From: VGCC01 sp964495555
GTDB lineage: Bacteria > Actinomycetota > Actinomycetes > S36-B12
Assembly: GCA_964495555.1 (NCBI GenBank)
Contig: CAZBWA010000011.1
Location: forward strand, 1 to 34,858
Direction of reading: 5' to 3'
DNA: 34,858 nt
Shown piece after piece: positions 22,386 through 29,573 of the stretch (the first letter of the stretch is position 1; each line of letters starts with the position of its first letter). The notes below the pieces were generated by a model, which worked only from the letters and a program-made list of their open reading frames with translations, made no database searches and was not told the DNA's origin. The position numbers and the translations under genes were made by a program.

Positions 22386-23159
22386 GTGGGCCATGATGAC
22401 GATCTCAAGTTCGCCCTACGCATGGCGGACGCAGCCGACGCTGTCGCCCTCTCCCGCTACCGCGCCGACGACCTCGTCATCGAATCCAAACCCGACCTCT
22501 CGCCGGTGACCGATGCCGATCGGGCCGTCGAGACCGCGATCCGGGAACTCCTGGGACACCACCGGCCTACGGATGCGGTCCTCGGTGAGGAGTTCGGCCG
22601 CACTGACGGCCCGCGGCAGTGGGTCATCGACCCGATCGACGGCACCAAGAACTTCGTCCGCGGGGTGCCGGTGTGGGCGACCCTCATCGCATTGCTCACC
22701 GAAGGTGAGTGCACCGTGGGCGTCGTGTCCGCACCCGCGTTGGGCCGTCGATGGTGGGCCGCGCGGGGGCGGGGAGCGTTCACCCGGGGTCCGGAGTCCG
22801 AAGCCGTCCGCCCGCTGCGGGTCAGTGGGGTCGGTCGCATCGACGACGCGTCTCTCGCCTACTCCGACACGGTGGGTTGGGGCAGTGCAACGCCGGGCCT
22901 CGAGGAACTCCTCCGGCGCACCTGGAGGCAACGCGGTTACGGCGACTTCTGGTCCCACATGCTCGTGGCCGAAGGTGCGGTCGACATCGCGGCGGAACCG
23001 CAGTTGGAGGTATACGACTTGGCGGCCCTCGTGCCGATCGTCATCGAAGCCGGGGGATCTGCCACCGATTTCGGCGGGGAATCTCCGCTCGGTGGAGGGT
23101 CGTTCGTCACCACGAATGCGGCATTGCACGCGGAGGTATGCGCGCTTCTCACCCGCTAG
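22386..23159 (+). CDS. hisN: Histidinol-phosphatase of the inositol-monophosphatase fold
   Basis: 257 residues from a GTG start. The metal-binding residues are visible in LGEEFGRTDG, WVIDPIDGTKNFVRG and, at the C-terminal end, LEVYDLAALVPIVIEAGG (equivalent to the WDxAAG motif). RRWWAARGRGAF and the SHMLVAEGAVDIAAEP strand fit the HisN branch (Rv3137-like) rather than SuhB, so the likely reaction is removal of phosphate from L-histidinol phosphate in histidine biosynthesis, but inositol-phosphatase activity cannot be excluded. No other his gene is nearby. The stop overlaps the convergent P450 gene by 11 bases. Confidence 0.85.
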   Translation: MGHDDDLKFALRMADAADAVALSRYRADDLVIESKPDLSPVTDADRAVETAIRELLGHHRPTDAVLGEEFGRTDGPRQWVIDPIDGTKNFVRGVPVWATLIALLTEGECTVGVVSAPALGRRWWAARGRGAFTRGPESEAVRPLRVSGVGRIDDASLAYSDTVGWGSATPGLEELLRRTWRQRGYGDFWSHMLVAEGAVDIAAEPQLEVYDLAALVPIVIEAGGSATDFGGESPLGGGSFVTTNAALHAEVCALLTR

Positions 23160-24525
23160 CCGTGCGCTCCTCGATCCGGATCGGCGCCCCGCCGTGGGGG
23201 CGGATCGTCACCTTGGGATCACCCCAGGGCAAGGCCGGCTCCGTGGGCGACACGTGGAAGCGAGCGGCGAGCATCGCCAGCATGAGGACTCCCTCGACGT
23301 AGGCGAAGTCCCGTCCGATGCACAGACGGGGACCAGCTCCGAACGGGATGAACGCGTCCCTGTCGTAGGAGCCGAGAAATCGCGAGGGTCGGAAATCCAT
23401 GGGCTGGTCCCATACGTCCGGGTGTCGATGCAGCAACCAGGGGCTGAGGATGACCAGCGCATTCGCCGGGATCCTCACTCCCCCAGGAAGGTCATCCCCC
23501 GCGAGCGAGCGACGGGTGATGACCCACGCGGGCGGGTAGAGACGCATGGTCTCGTCGAGGACGGCGCGGGTCAGCGGAAGTGCAGCCAGAGTCGCACGTG
23601 TTGGCGCATCGACCAGGGCGGCACGGGCCTCCTCACTCACCTTCTGCTGCACGTCGGGGTGGTGCGCAAGAAGTAACCATGCCCAGGCCAATGCCGACGC
23701 AACGGTCTCGTGCCCCGCAACGATGAACGTGACGATCTCATCCCGGATCTCCGACGGCGACAGGCCGACACCCCGATCATCGCGTGCGGTGATCAGCAGA
23801 TCGAGCATGTCCCCCGACGGATTCGCAGCCCTTCGGCGCTCGGACACCATGCGACTCACCGCCGCATCGAGTTCCCGGCGTGCGTGAGCCAACTTGCGAT
23901 TGGCCGGCGTCGGCATCCACGTCGGAGGCGTGATCGGAACGCGGGCGCGTGCGATGACGACGTCGAGACCGGTCAGGGTGGCCGAGGTCAAGCGTGCGGC
24001 ATCACCGGAGAGATCCGAACCGAACAGGGCACGCCCCACCACCTCGAGGGCGGCATGCATCATGAACTCGTCCGCGTCGACCACGGATCCCGGACCACTC
24101 GCTCGCCACTCGGCTTCCACACGGTGCGCAGCGGCAGCCACGTGCCCGACGAGCGTGGTGAGCGTCTCGTGGTGGAACGCGGGCTGCACCATCGGGCGCT
24201 GACGCCGCCAGCGGGGGGTGTCCGCGCTCAATAGCCCCTCCCCCGTCACGAGCGCCAGGGACTCGTACTGGATAGTCGCCTTTCCGTAGTTGCGCGCGTT
24301 CCCGACGAGCACGTGGCGTACCGAGGTCGGGTCGTTGACCAGGTACGTGGGGGGCTTGGGGATCGGGAATTGCACGATGTCGCCCCAGCGTCGCCAGGTG
24401 GAATCGAGGTAGGCGAGTGGATCGCGACGGATCGCACCGATCGCGGACACCATGTCCGAACCCCGGGGTCCGGGGGCGGTCGCGGGTGTACCGAGATAAC
24501 TGGTGGGGGCTGAAGCCCTCGTCAC
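23149..24525 (-). CDS. Cytochrome P450
   Basis: 458 residues. I-helix motif AGHETV (270-275), ExxR as E325-T-M-R328, the PERF-equivalent FRPSRF (378-383) and the haem loop FIPFGAGPRLCIGRDFA with Cys402 as haem ligand. No membrane anchor is apparent, as in other bacterial P450s, so it needs separate electron-transfer partners; none is in the window. The look (WRRQRPMVQPAFHHE in the C helix, IGRDFAYVEGVL) is close to the CYP102/CYP110-like bacterial fatty-acid or terpene branch, but I cannot assign a substrate. The GTG start overlaps the EthD-family stop in GTGA, so it is the last gene of a coupled run that begins with fbiC. Confidence 0.93.
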   Translation of the reverse strand: MTRASAPTSYLGTPATAPGPRGSDMVSAIGAIRRDPLAYLDSTWRRWGDIVQFPIPKPPTYLVNDPTSVRHVLVGNARNYGKATIQYESLALVTGEGLLSADTPRWRRQRPMVQPAFHHETLTTLVGHVAAAAHRVEAEWRASGPGSVVDADEFMMHAALEVVGRALFGSDLSGDAARLTSATLTGLDVVIARARVPITPPTWMPTPANRKLAHARRELDAAVSRMVSERRRAANPSGDMLDLLITARDDRGVGLSPSEIRDEIVTFIVAGHETVASALAWAWLLLAHHPDVQQKVSEEARAALVDAPTRATLAALPLTRAVLDETMRLYPPAWVITRRSLAGDDLPGGVRIPANALVILSPWLLHRHPDVWDQPMDFRPSRFLGSYDRDAFIPFGAGPRLCIGRDFAYVEGVLMLAMLAARFHVSPTEPALPWGDPKVTIRPHGGAPIRIEERTASG

Positions 24526-24836
24526 CGGTCCGTCACGATCTCGTACTCCTGCACGGGCACCCGCACCCGCGAGGACACGTGCGCGATGGAATCAGCAGCG
24601 ACCGCTTGGCCGATCTCCGTGGCGTAGGCGTTCTGAAAGTCCTCAGCAGAGTCGAACCAGAGTTCCGTGATGCCATCCACTTCGACGTCGGCGGCCGCAT
24701 CGACGAGATTGAAGACGATTCGTCGCACGCCGGGGAGTTGACGCGCCATGGGTGCATGCTCGTCGACCCACCAGGTGCGGAACTCCTCGAGGGTCATGTC
24801 CTCGCGCCGGGTCAACAGGATCATCACCTTGAACAT
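24522..24836 (-). CDS. EthD-family small dimeric alpha-beta-barrel protein
   Basis: 104 residues. MFKVMILLTRREDMTLEEFRTWWVDEHAPMARQLPGVRR followed by LWFDSAEDFQNAY is the EthD/DABB fold; the H in DEHAP is the residue often near the active cavity. EthD was first described beside a P450 (the ethyl tert-butyl ether system), and here the gene again precedes a P450, in an overlapping pair. Functions in the family range from decarboxylases and isomerases to unknown accessory proteins. A strong Shine-Dalgarno (TAGGAGGACCC) precedes the ATG at 24836. Confidence 0.8.
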   Translation of the reverse strand: MFKVMILLTRREDMTLEEFRTWWVDEHAPMARQLPGVRRIVFNLVDAAADVEVDGITELWFDSAEDFQNAYATEIGQAVAADSIAHVSSRVRVPVQEYEIVTDR

Positions 24837-24844
24837 GGGTCCTC

Positions 24845-25399
24845 CTACGGCTTCTTCGTGCGTGCGTTGGGTCGGCCTCCCGCACTCAGCGCGAGAGCGA
24901 TGAGGATCTCATCCGAGCGCGGAGCGTCGGGGACCGACACCGTGACCGAGTCCATGTCGTCGAAAACCCAGCGGTCGTCCTTGTTGCCGATCGGGAGCGT
25001 CATCGACGCTCCAGGCCCGGCAACTCCCTTCGTGCCCGGGATGATGTCGGCGCCTCCGCCGATAGCCGCGCGCACCGGTGCTCCGAATCTTGGGTGCAGG
25101 ACTGCGGCCGTGTGCTCACGATCCCCGTCGGTTCCCACGAGAGCGGCCTTGCCGTAACCGCGCACGTCCTGCGGGCCCACGCCCACGGCCGCGAGGACGG
25201 CGAGGCACGCCTGCACCAGATGCTCAGCTGCTTCGGCGCCCAGGTCCTCGAGTTCGCGCAGGTCGGTGACGGATCCACGGCCCGCGAGCGGATTGTCCAC
25301 AGCGATGGCTGCAACAGCGACGACCGTCGGCGGGTCGACCTCCGCACCTGCCTCGCGATACGTGGTGATCACGCTGGACTGACTGATGCGAACTCTCAT
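24845..25399 (-). CDS. AA_synth (DUF1185) family protein
   Basis: 184 residues. VAVAAIAVDNPLAGRGSVTDL, YGKAALVGTDGDREHTAAVLHP, RFGAPVRAAIGGGADIIPGTKGVAGPGASM, VPDAPRSDEILIALALSAGGRPNAR are the conserved blocks of the 'amino acid synthesis' (PF06684) family, whose real activity is not established. The fold is globular, cytosolic. It starts in ATGA overlap with the fbiC stop, and the EthD gene follows after 8 bases, so it belongs to the fbiC-P450 run. Confidence 0.82.
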   Translation of the reverse strand: MRVRISQSSVITTYREAGAEVDPPTVVAVAAIAVDNPLAGRGSVTDLRELEDLGAEAAEHLVQACLAVLAAVGVGPQDVRGYGKAALVGTDGDREHTAAVLHPRFGAPVRAAIGGGADIIPGTKGVAGPGASMTLPIGNKDDRWVFDDMDSVTVSVPDAPRSDEILIALALSAGGRPNARTKKP

Positions 25400-27666
25400 A
25401 CCGCGACCTCCGTGATCGATGCGTAGCGAGTCGAACGTTGCCGTAGCGGGCGCCCCAGGGGGGCCACGATCGCCTCGAAGTCCTCGCGGCCCAGTCCCTG
25501 TCCGTGGCTTGCCCCCGCCGCGCGCGAGATGTTCTCATCCATCAACGTTCCACCGAGGTCGTTGACGCCGGCCTGCAGGAGTTGGCGCGAGCCCTCGATA
25601 CCGACCTTGACCCAGGAGGCTTGGACGTTGTCGATCCAACCGCGGTAGGCAATACGCCCGACGGCGTGCATGAGAACCGTTTCACGCCACGTGGGTCCGC
25701 GTCGTGCACGACCCTTGAGATACATCGGCGCCGCCATATGAACGAAGGGAAGTGGGATGAACTCCGTGAAGCCTCCCGTGCGCTTCTGGAGATCACGCGT
25801 CCGCGCGATGTGCCGTGCCCAGTGAATCGGTTCTTCGATGCTGCCGAACATGATGGTGATGTTCGAGGTCAGCCCGATGGAGTGTGCGGCCTCGTGGGCA
25901 TCGAGCCATTCAGCGGTGTTCACTTTGTCCGGGCAGATGATCGCCCGGATCTCGTCGTCGAGGATCTCCGCCGCGGTGCCGGGGAGGGAGGCAAGTCCCG
26001 CCTCTTTCAATTCGCGCAGGTAGAGCTCGAGGGGCATACCGAGCCTCCGCGCACCCTCGGTCACCTCGAGTGCGGTGAAGGCGTGAATGTGGATGTCGGG
26101 GGCCGCCTCGCGCGCGATGCGCGCCACGCGGAGGTAGAACTCCCCATCGAAGTCCGGGTGGATCCCGCCTTGGAGGCAGACCTCGGTCGCCCCGCGGTCG
26201 GCGGCCTCGCGGACACGGCGGGCGATCTCCGTCTCGTCGAGCAGGTAGGGGGTCCCGCGCAGATTCAGGGACAGCGGACCCTTGGAGAAGCCACAGAACG
26301 AGCACTTGTAGGTGCACACGTTCGTGTAGTTGATGTTTCGATTGACCACGTAGGTGACCACGTCTCCGACCGCCTCTACTCGGCACCTGTCGGCGGCCTG
26401 CGCGACGGCAGCCACCTCCCGACCCCGAGCGGAGAAGAGCGTGACCATCTCGTCGATCCCGACCTCCTGTCCCAATCCGACACCGCGGAGCACCTCGGCG
26501 ATGGCACCCTCGGCATACGGGGAGGCGAGCACGTCCAGCGGCTGCACCGCAGAACCGGCGTACCAGGCTGTGGACCGTCGGCCCGCAAGAACGACTTCTG
26601 CACCCGTCCCTACGTTCGTGGACTGCCGGTACTCCTCTCGGAAGACGGCTCCGGGGTCATCGCGTGCGAATCCCGCCGCATCGGAACGGTCACGCACAGC
26701 GGAGTGCAGTTCGGGTGCGACCCAGGTGTCCATATCCCGCACGAAGCCGGGGTGCAGGGTAAGTCGTGGCACGAGTTCCCGGCCATGGTCGCGGGCGATG
26801 GATCGGAGCCGGTCTATCTGCGGCCATGGTCGCTCGGGGTTGACGAAGTCCGCGGTGACGGGCGATACCCCACCGAAGTCCGTAGCGCCTGCATCGATCA
26901 GCACCCCGGGGTCATCCACGAGATTCGGCGGAGCCTGAATATGTACATCGGCCGGCAGAATCGCTCGGGCGAGCGCAATGGCATCGACGAGATCCTCTAA
27001 CGAACATGGCGCCGCTGCACGCATGGCCGTATCCGGCTTCGGTATGAAGTTCTGCACGATCACTTCCTGCACATGGCCGTGCCGCCCATGGCTGTCCGCG
27101 ATTGCCTCCAGGGCCACGATGCGGTCCGCGCGCGACTCCCCGAATCCCACGAGGATGCCCGTCGTGAAGGGAATGGCGAGTTCCCCCGCCCATTCCAAGG
27201 TCGCCAGACGGCGTTGTGGAGATTTATCCGGTGCGCCGCGGTGCGCCGCGAGATCCGGATTCAGAGACTCGATCATCATCCCCTGGCTCGGGCTCACCCG
27301 ACGAAGACGAGCGAGCTCCTCGCGGTTGAGCGCGCCGGCATTCGCGTGCGGGAGGAGTCCGCTGTCCTCGAGGACGGCGGCGCACGCCTCGACCAGGTAG
27401 TCCACCGTGGAGGTGTATCCGTGCTCGTCCAGCCACGCGCGCGCGACGGGGTAGCGCTCCTCCGGTGCCTCGCCGAGGGTGAAGAGCGCCTCGTGGCACC
27501 CCGCCTGCGCACCCTGGCGGGCGATCGCGCGGACTTCGTCGAGAGTCAGATAGGGAGAGCGGACTTCACGTGGACTCTGCGCGAAGGTGCAGTAGCCGCA
27601 GGCGTCCCGACACAGATGCGTCAGGGGGATGAACACCTTCGGGGAGTAGGTGATCAGGTGCGCCAC
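25396..27666 (-). CDS. fbiC: Bifunctional 7,8-didemethyl-8-hydroxy-5-deazariboflavin (F0) synthase, CofG-CofH fusion
   Basis: 756 residues from the GTG at 27666. Two radical-SAM modules: the CofG part has CRDACGYC (Cys19, 23, 26) and the CofH part NVCTYKCSFC (Cys451, 455, 458). Further markers are the VQEVIVQNF strand, QAPPNLV and WGG-equivalent FGGVSPVT in CofG, and in CofH EVCLQGGIHPDF, IPGTAAEILDDE and NDLGGTLMDENISRAAG. Together the modules make F0, the chromophore of coenzyme F420, from tyrosine and a pyrimidine. It is shorter at the N-terminus than mycobacterial FbiC by about 80 residues; the only in-frame start near the fold is GTG 27666, with GGACAGGA upstream, since further upstream it would run inside the rhodanese gene. 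Its CofH segment (CGFSKGPLSLNL) is unlike the CAFAQRKG seen in Mycobacterium. Confidence 0.93.
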   Translation of the reverse strand: MAHLITYSPKVFIPLTHLCRDACGYCTFAQSPREVRSPYLTLDEVRAIARQGAQAGCHEALFTLGEAPEERYPVARAWLDEHGYTSTVDYLVEACAAVLEDSGLLPHANAGALNREELARLRRVSPSQGMMIESLNPDLAAHRGAPDKSPQRRLATLEWAGELAIPFTTGILVGFGESRADRIVALEAIADSHGRHGHVQEVIVQNFIPKPDTAMRAAAPCSLEDLVDAIALARAILPADVHIQAPPNLVDDPGVLIDAGATDFGGVSPVTADFVNPERPWPQIDRLRSIARDHGRELVPRLTLHPGFVRDMDTWVAPELHSAVRDRSDAAGFARDDPGAVFREEYRQSTNVGTGAEVVLAGRRSTAWYAGSAVQPLDVLASPYAEGAIAEVLRGVGLGQEVGIDEMVTLFSARGREVAAVAQAADRCRVEAVGDVVTYVVNRNINYTNVCTYKCSFCGFSKGPLSLNLRGTPYLLDETEIARRVREAADRGATEVCLQGGIHPDFDGEFYLRVARIAREAAPDIHIHAFTALEVTEGARRLGMPLELYLRELKEAGLASLPGTAAEILDDEIRAIICPDKVNTAEWLDAHEAAHSIGLTSNITIMFGSIEEPIHWARHIARTRDLQKRTGGFTEFIPLPFVHMAAPMYLKGRARRGPTWRETVLMHAVGRIAYRGWIDNVQASWVKVGIEGSRQLLQAGVNDLGGTLMDENISRAAGASHGQGLGREDFEAIVAPLGRPLRQRSTRYASITEVAV

Positions 27667-27718
27667 GCGGCCATCCTGTCCTACGCCGAGGCCGTCGCCA
27701 ACACCGCCCGAGTGAGCG

Positions 27719-29194
27719 CTACGCGCGTCCGGGGGACCGGGCCCCGTCGGCCTGGAATGTGCGCACCGAGGCACGCGAGGCCACCCAGGTCCACCCCGGC
27801 TCCCGTGTCGCAGATGCACCGGGCACGATCGCGAGCGACCTCCCCGCATTGGCGAACAGGTCATCGACATGGACGACGTTGGTGAACCCGTGGTTCTGGA
27901 GCAGGGACACCACTACAGAAGCGCGATAGCCCGATCCGCAGTACACGTACACGTCCACCTCCCGCGGGATCTCGTCCATGCGATCCAGCACCTCGTAGAA
28001 GGGAAGGAAGACGGCGCCTTCGACGTGCCCGGACTCCCATTCCAAGATCTGACGGGTGTCAATCACCGCGGCGGAGGGGTTGGCAGACCACTCGAGGGCG
28101 AGCTGCTCGAAGGTCACGCGTCGCGTGCGCGCGGGCTCTGCATGGGACTCCAGCCAGTCCCCAGGCTCACCCACGGCCTGGCATGCGGGACGGTCGATGC
28201 CGATGCGCACCAACGCGCGCTGGGCCGTCTCGACCTGTTCGGATGTCTCACCCAGGAGCGTGATCGGAGTGCCCCACGGGATCAGCCACCCCAGGTAGCT
28301 CACGAAGGAGCCCGCCAGATCGAAGTTGAGGGTGCCAGGCACGTGCGCTCCGTCGAATACCGCACGCGATCGCAGGTCGACGACCCACTCCCCGGCGTCG
28401 ATCCGGCGTCGGATCTCGGACGGATCCGCCACGGCCGGCGGGGAGAGGTCGATGGGTGCAGGACCCGCCGCGTTCGCCGGGCCCATGTGCGCGTAGTACG
28501 CAGGGAAGACATCGAGACCCGCGAGCAAGACCTCCACGAAGTCCTCCTCGGCCTGGGTCAGAGCGGGGTTGGTCGACCTCTCCTCCCCCAGGGACGTCTC
28601 GGCGCCCGCTGCCTGGATCGAGGAGCAGAAACTGCCGAACCCGTGCGTCGGGAAGATCGCGGTCCGCTCATCGAGGTCCGCCACGAGTCGGTGCGCGGAA
28701 TGCCATTGGTCATGCGCCTGACGGACGGTGAGCTCCGGTGCCACCAGGTCCGGTCGCCCGACGGTGCCGTAGAGCAGTGATCCCCCCGTGAACACCACGC
28801 CCGGCTCGTCGCCCACCTGAACCGCGTACGACACGTGGTGCGGGGTGTGGCCCGGGGTATGCAGTACGTGCACGCGCATCGATCCCACCGTCAGCGTGTC
28901 GCCGTCATGCACAGCGCGGACGTGCGGCTGTTCCAGGTACGCCAACTCGACCCCACCGGGGACCACGTAGTGCGCCCCCCGGGCTGCAGCCAACTGGAAG
29001 CCACCGGTCACGTAGTCGTTGTGGATGTGCGTCTCGACCACATGGGTCACGACGAGCCCGTGGAAGTCGAGCACCTGCTCCACCCGGTCGATATCTCGTT
29101 GGGGGTCGACGACGAGGGCGACCTTCCCGTCATGCACGACGTATCCGCGGTCGCCCAAGCCGGGGGTTTCGATCACGAGGACCTGCACCGCCAT
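27719..29194 (-). CDS. MBL-fold persulfide-dioxygenase-like protein with two rhodanese domains
   Basis: 491 residues. N-terminal metallo-beta-lactamase domain with THIHNDYVTG (His56, His58, Asp60), HTPGHT (His116) and PTHGFGSF (His184); this is the ETHE1/CstB-type iron-site pattern, except that the FTGD Asp is Gly (FTGGSLL, residue 138), as in several actinobacterial relatives. Two rhodanese domains follow: the first (about 258-345) lacks an active Cys (loop LLGETSEQ); the second (about 365-450) has YVYCGSGYR with Cys419. The likely role is oxidation or transfer of persulfide/sulfane sulfur in sulfide detoxification. A CsoR/CstR-like operator lies just upstream. It is followed after 52 bases by fbiC. 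Start ATG with AAGGGAG before it. Confidence 0.88.
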   Translation of the reverse strand: MAVQVLVIETPGLGDRGYVVHDGKVALVVDPQRDIDRVEQVLDFHGLVVTHVVETHIHNDYVTGGFQLAAARGAHYVVPGGVELAYLEQPHVRAVHDGDTLTVGSMRVHVLHTPGHTPHHVSYAVQVGDEPGVVFTGGSLLYGTVGRPDLVAPELTVRQAHDQWHSAHRLVADLDERTAIFPTHGFGSFCSSIQAAGAETSLGEERSTNPALTQAEEDFVEVLLAGLDVFPAYYAHMGPANAAGPAPIDLSPPAVADPSEIRRRIDAGEWVVDLRSRAVFDGAHVPGTLNFDLAGSFVSYLGWLIPWGTPITLLGETSEQVETAQRALVRIGIDRPACQAVGEPGDWLESHAEPARTRRVTFEQLALEWSANPSAAVIDTRQILEWESGHVEGAVFLPFYEVLDRMDEIPREVDVYVYCGSGYRASVVVSLLQNHGFTNVVHVDDLFANAGRSLAIVPGASATREPGWTWVASRASVRTFQADGARSPGRA

Positions 29195-29217
29195 GGACCA
29201 CTCCCTTCCCGATGCAC

Positions 29218-29223
29218 CTTATA
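29218..29223 (-). promoter_or_regulatory. Putative -10 box of the MBL-rhodanese operon
   Basis: On the minus strand this reads TATAAG, 24 bases before the ATG at 29194 and partly inside the palindrome at 29221-29236. No convincing -35 is seen. Confidence 0.4.
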
Positions 29224-29236
29224 CCCCCCAGGGTAT
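29221..29236. promoter_or_regulatory. CsoR/CstR-type palindromic operator
   Basis: ATACCC, CCCA, GGGTAT is a perfect 6-bp inverted repeat with a 4-base spacer, followed by GGGG-like tract context. CsoR/RcnR/CstR-family repressors recognise ATACCC...GGGTAT-type G/C-tract palindromes, and CstR controls a rhodanese/persulfide-dioxygenase operon in Staphylococcus aureus. Here the site overlaps the -10 box of exactly such a gene. No CsoR-family gene is in the window. Confidence 0.6.
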
Positions 29237-29286
29237 TTTGAGGGGACATAACGTTCAGACTTTGTGAAGTGGCGCACAAACCCGAC

Positions 29287-29311
29287 TATTTGTTTTGCTT
29301 GCGAACAAATA
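29287..29311. promoter_or_regulatory. AT-rich inverted repeat over the -35 of the orphan small gene
   Basis: TATTTGTT (29287-29294), 9-base spacer, AACAAATA (29304-29311); both arms match perfectly. It covers the TTGCTT -35 candidate (29295-29300). Confidence 0.55.
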
Positions 29312-29322
29312 TGAGACATAAT
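29295..29322 (+). promoter_or_regulatory. Promoter of the 54-residue orphan gene
   Basis: TTGCTT (29295-29300), 16-base spacer, CATAAT (29317-29322). Transcription should start near 29329, giving a leader of about 50 bases. Confidence 0.55.
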
Positions 29323-29330
29323 CGTTATGT
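29316..29330. promoter_or_regulatory. Palindrome over the -10 of the orphan small gene
   Basis: ACATAA, TCG, TTATGT is perfectly symmetric and contains the -10 element. A related half, ACATAACGTT, occurs at 29246-29255, 70 bp upstream, and may be a second binding site for the same regulator. Confidence 0.55.
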
Positions 29331-29349
29331 ACCCGGGAGACCCCCGGGT
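29331..29349 (+). promoter_or_regulatory. GC-rich hairpin at the 5' end of the orphan-gene transcript
   Basis: ACCCGGG, AGACC, CCCGGGT forms a perfect 7-bp stem starting at about +3 of the predicted transcript. It could stabilise the mRNA 5' end or take part in its regulation. Confidence 0.5.
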
Positions 29350-29378
29350 CGACTGAGAAGAAACTGGAGTGATCCTCC

Positions 29379-29543
29379 GTGAATTCCTTCGGAACGCTGT
29401 TCGCCAACCTGTTCGACCGGCACATCGATCCCGAGCTGGGTCGCCGTCGCCAGATCATGCGGGAGTGGGACCGCCAGCGCAGAAATGCGATGGGACCGTC
29501 CGACCTCGCTGAGATCGACGCGATCTTCTCGCGCAATCTCTAG
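29379..29543 (+). CDS. Orphan small protein of 54 residues
   Basis: GTG start, GGAG 9 bases upstream, TAG stop at 29541. Product: VNSFGTLFANLFDRHIDPEL then GRRRQIMREWDRQRRNAMGP and SDLAEIDAIFSRNL. It is basic in the middle (GRRRQ...DRQRRN) and looks entirely helical, with an amphipathic N-terminus; there is no signal peptide or membrane segment. I do not recognise a family. The codon use is G/C-ending like its neighbours, and it has its own promoter, heavily palindromic control region and terminator, which argues that it is a real, tightly regulated gene. The C-terminal pattern SDLAEIDAIF could be a protein-interaction helix (inference). Confidence 0.68.
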   Translation: MNSFGTLFANLFDRHIDPELGRRRQIMREWDRQRRNAMGPSDLAEIDAIFSRNL

Positions 29544-29573
29544 GGATCTCCCCCAGGGTCTGCGGACCTGACG

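Noticed and set aside
25504..27000. Open frame of about 500 codons on the plus strand
   Set aside because: Antisense to fbiC, no family features, and its sequence is the mirror pattern of G/C-rich codons.
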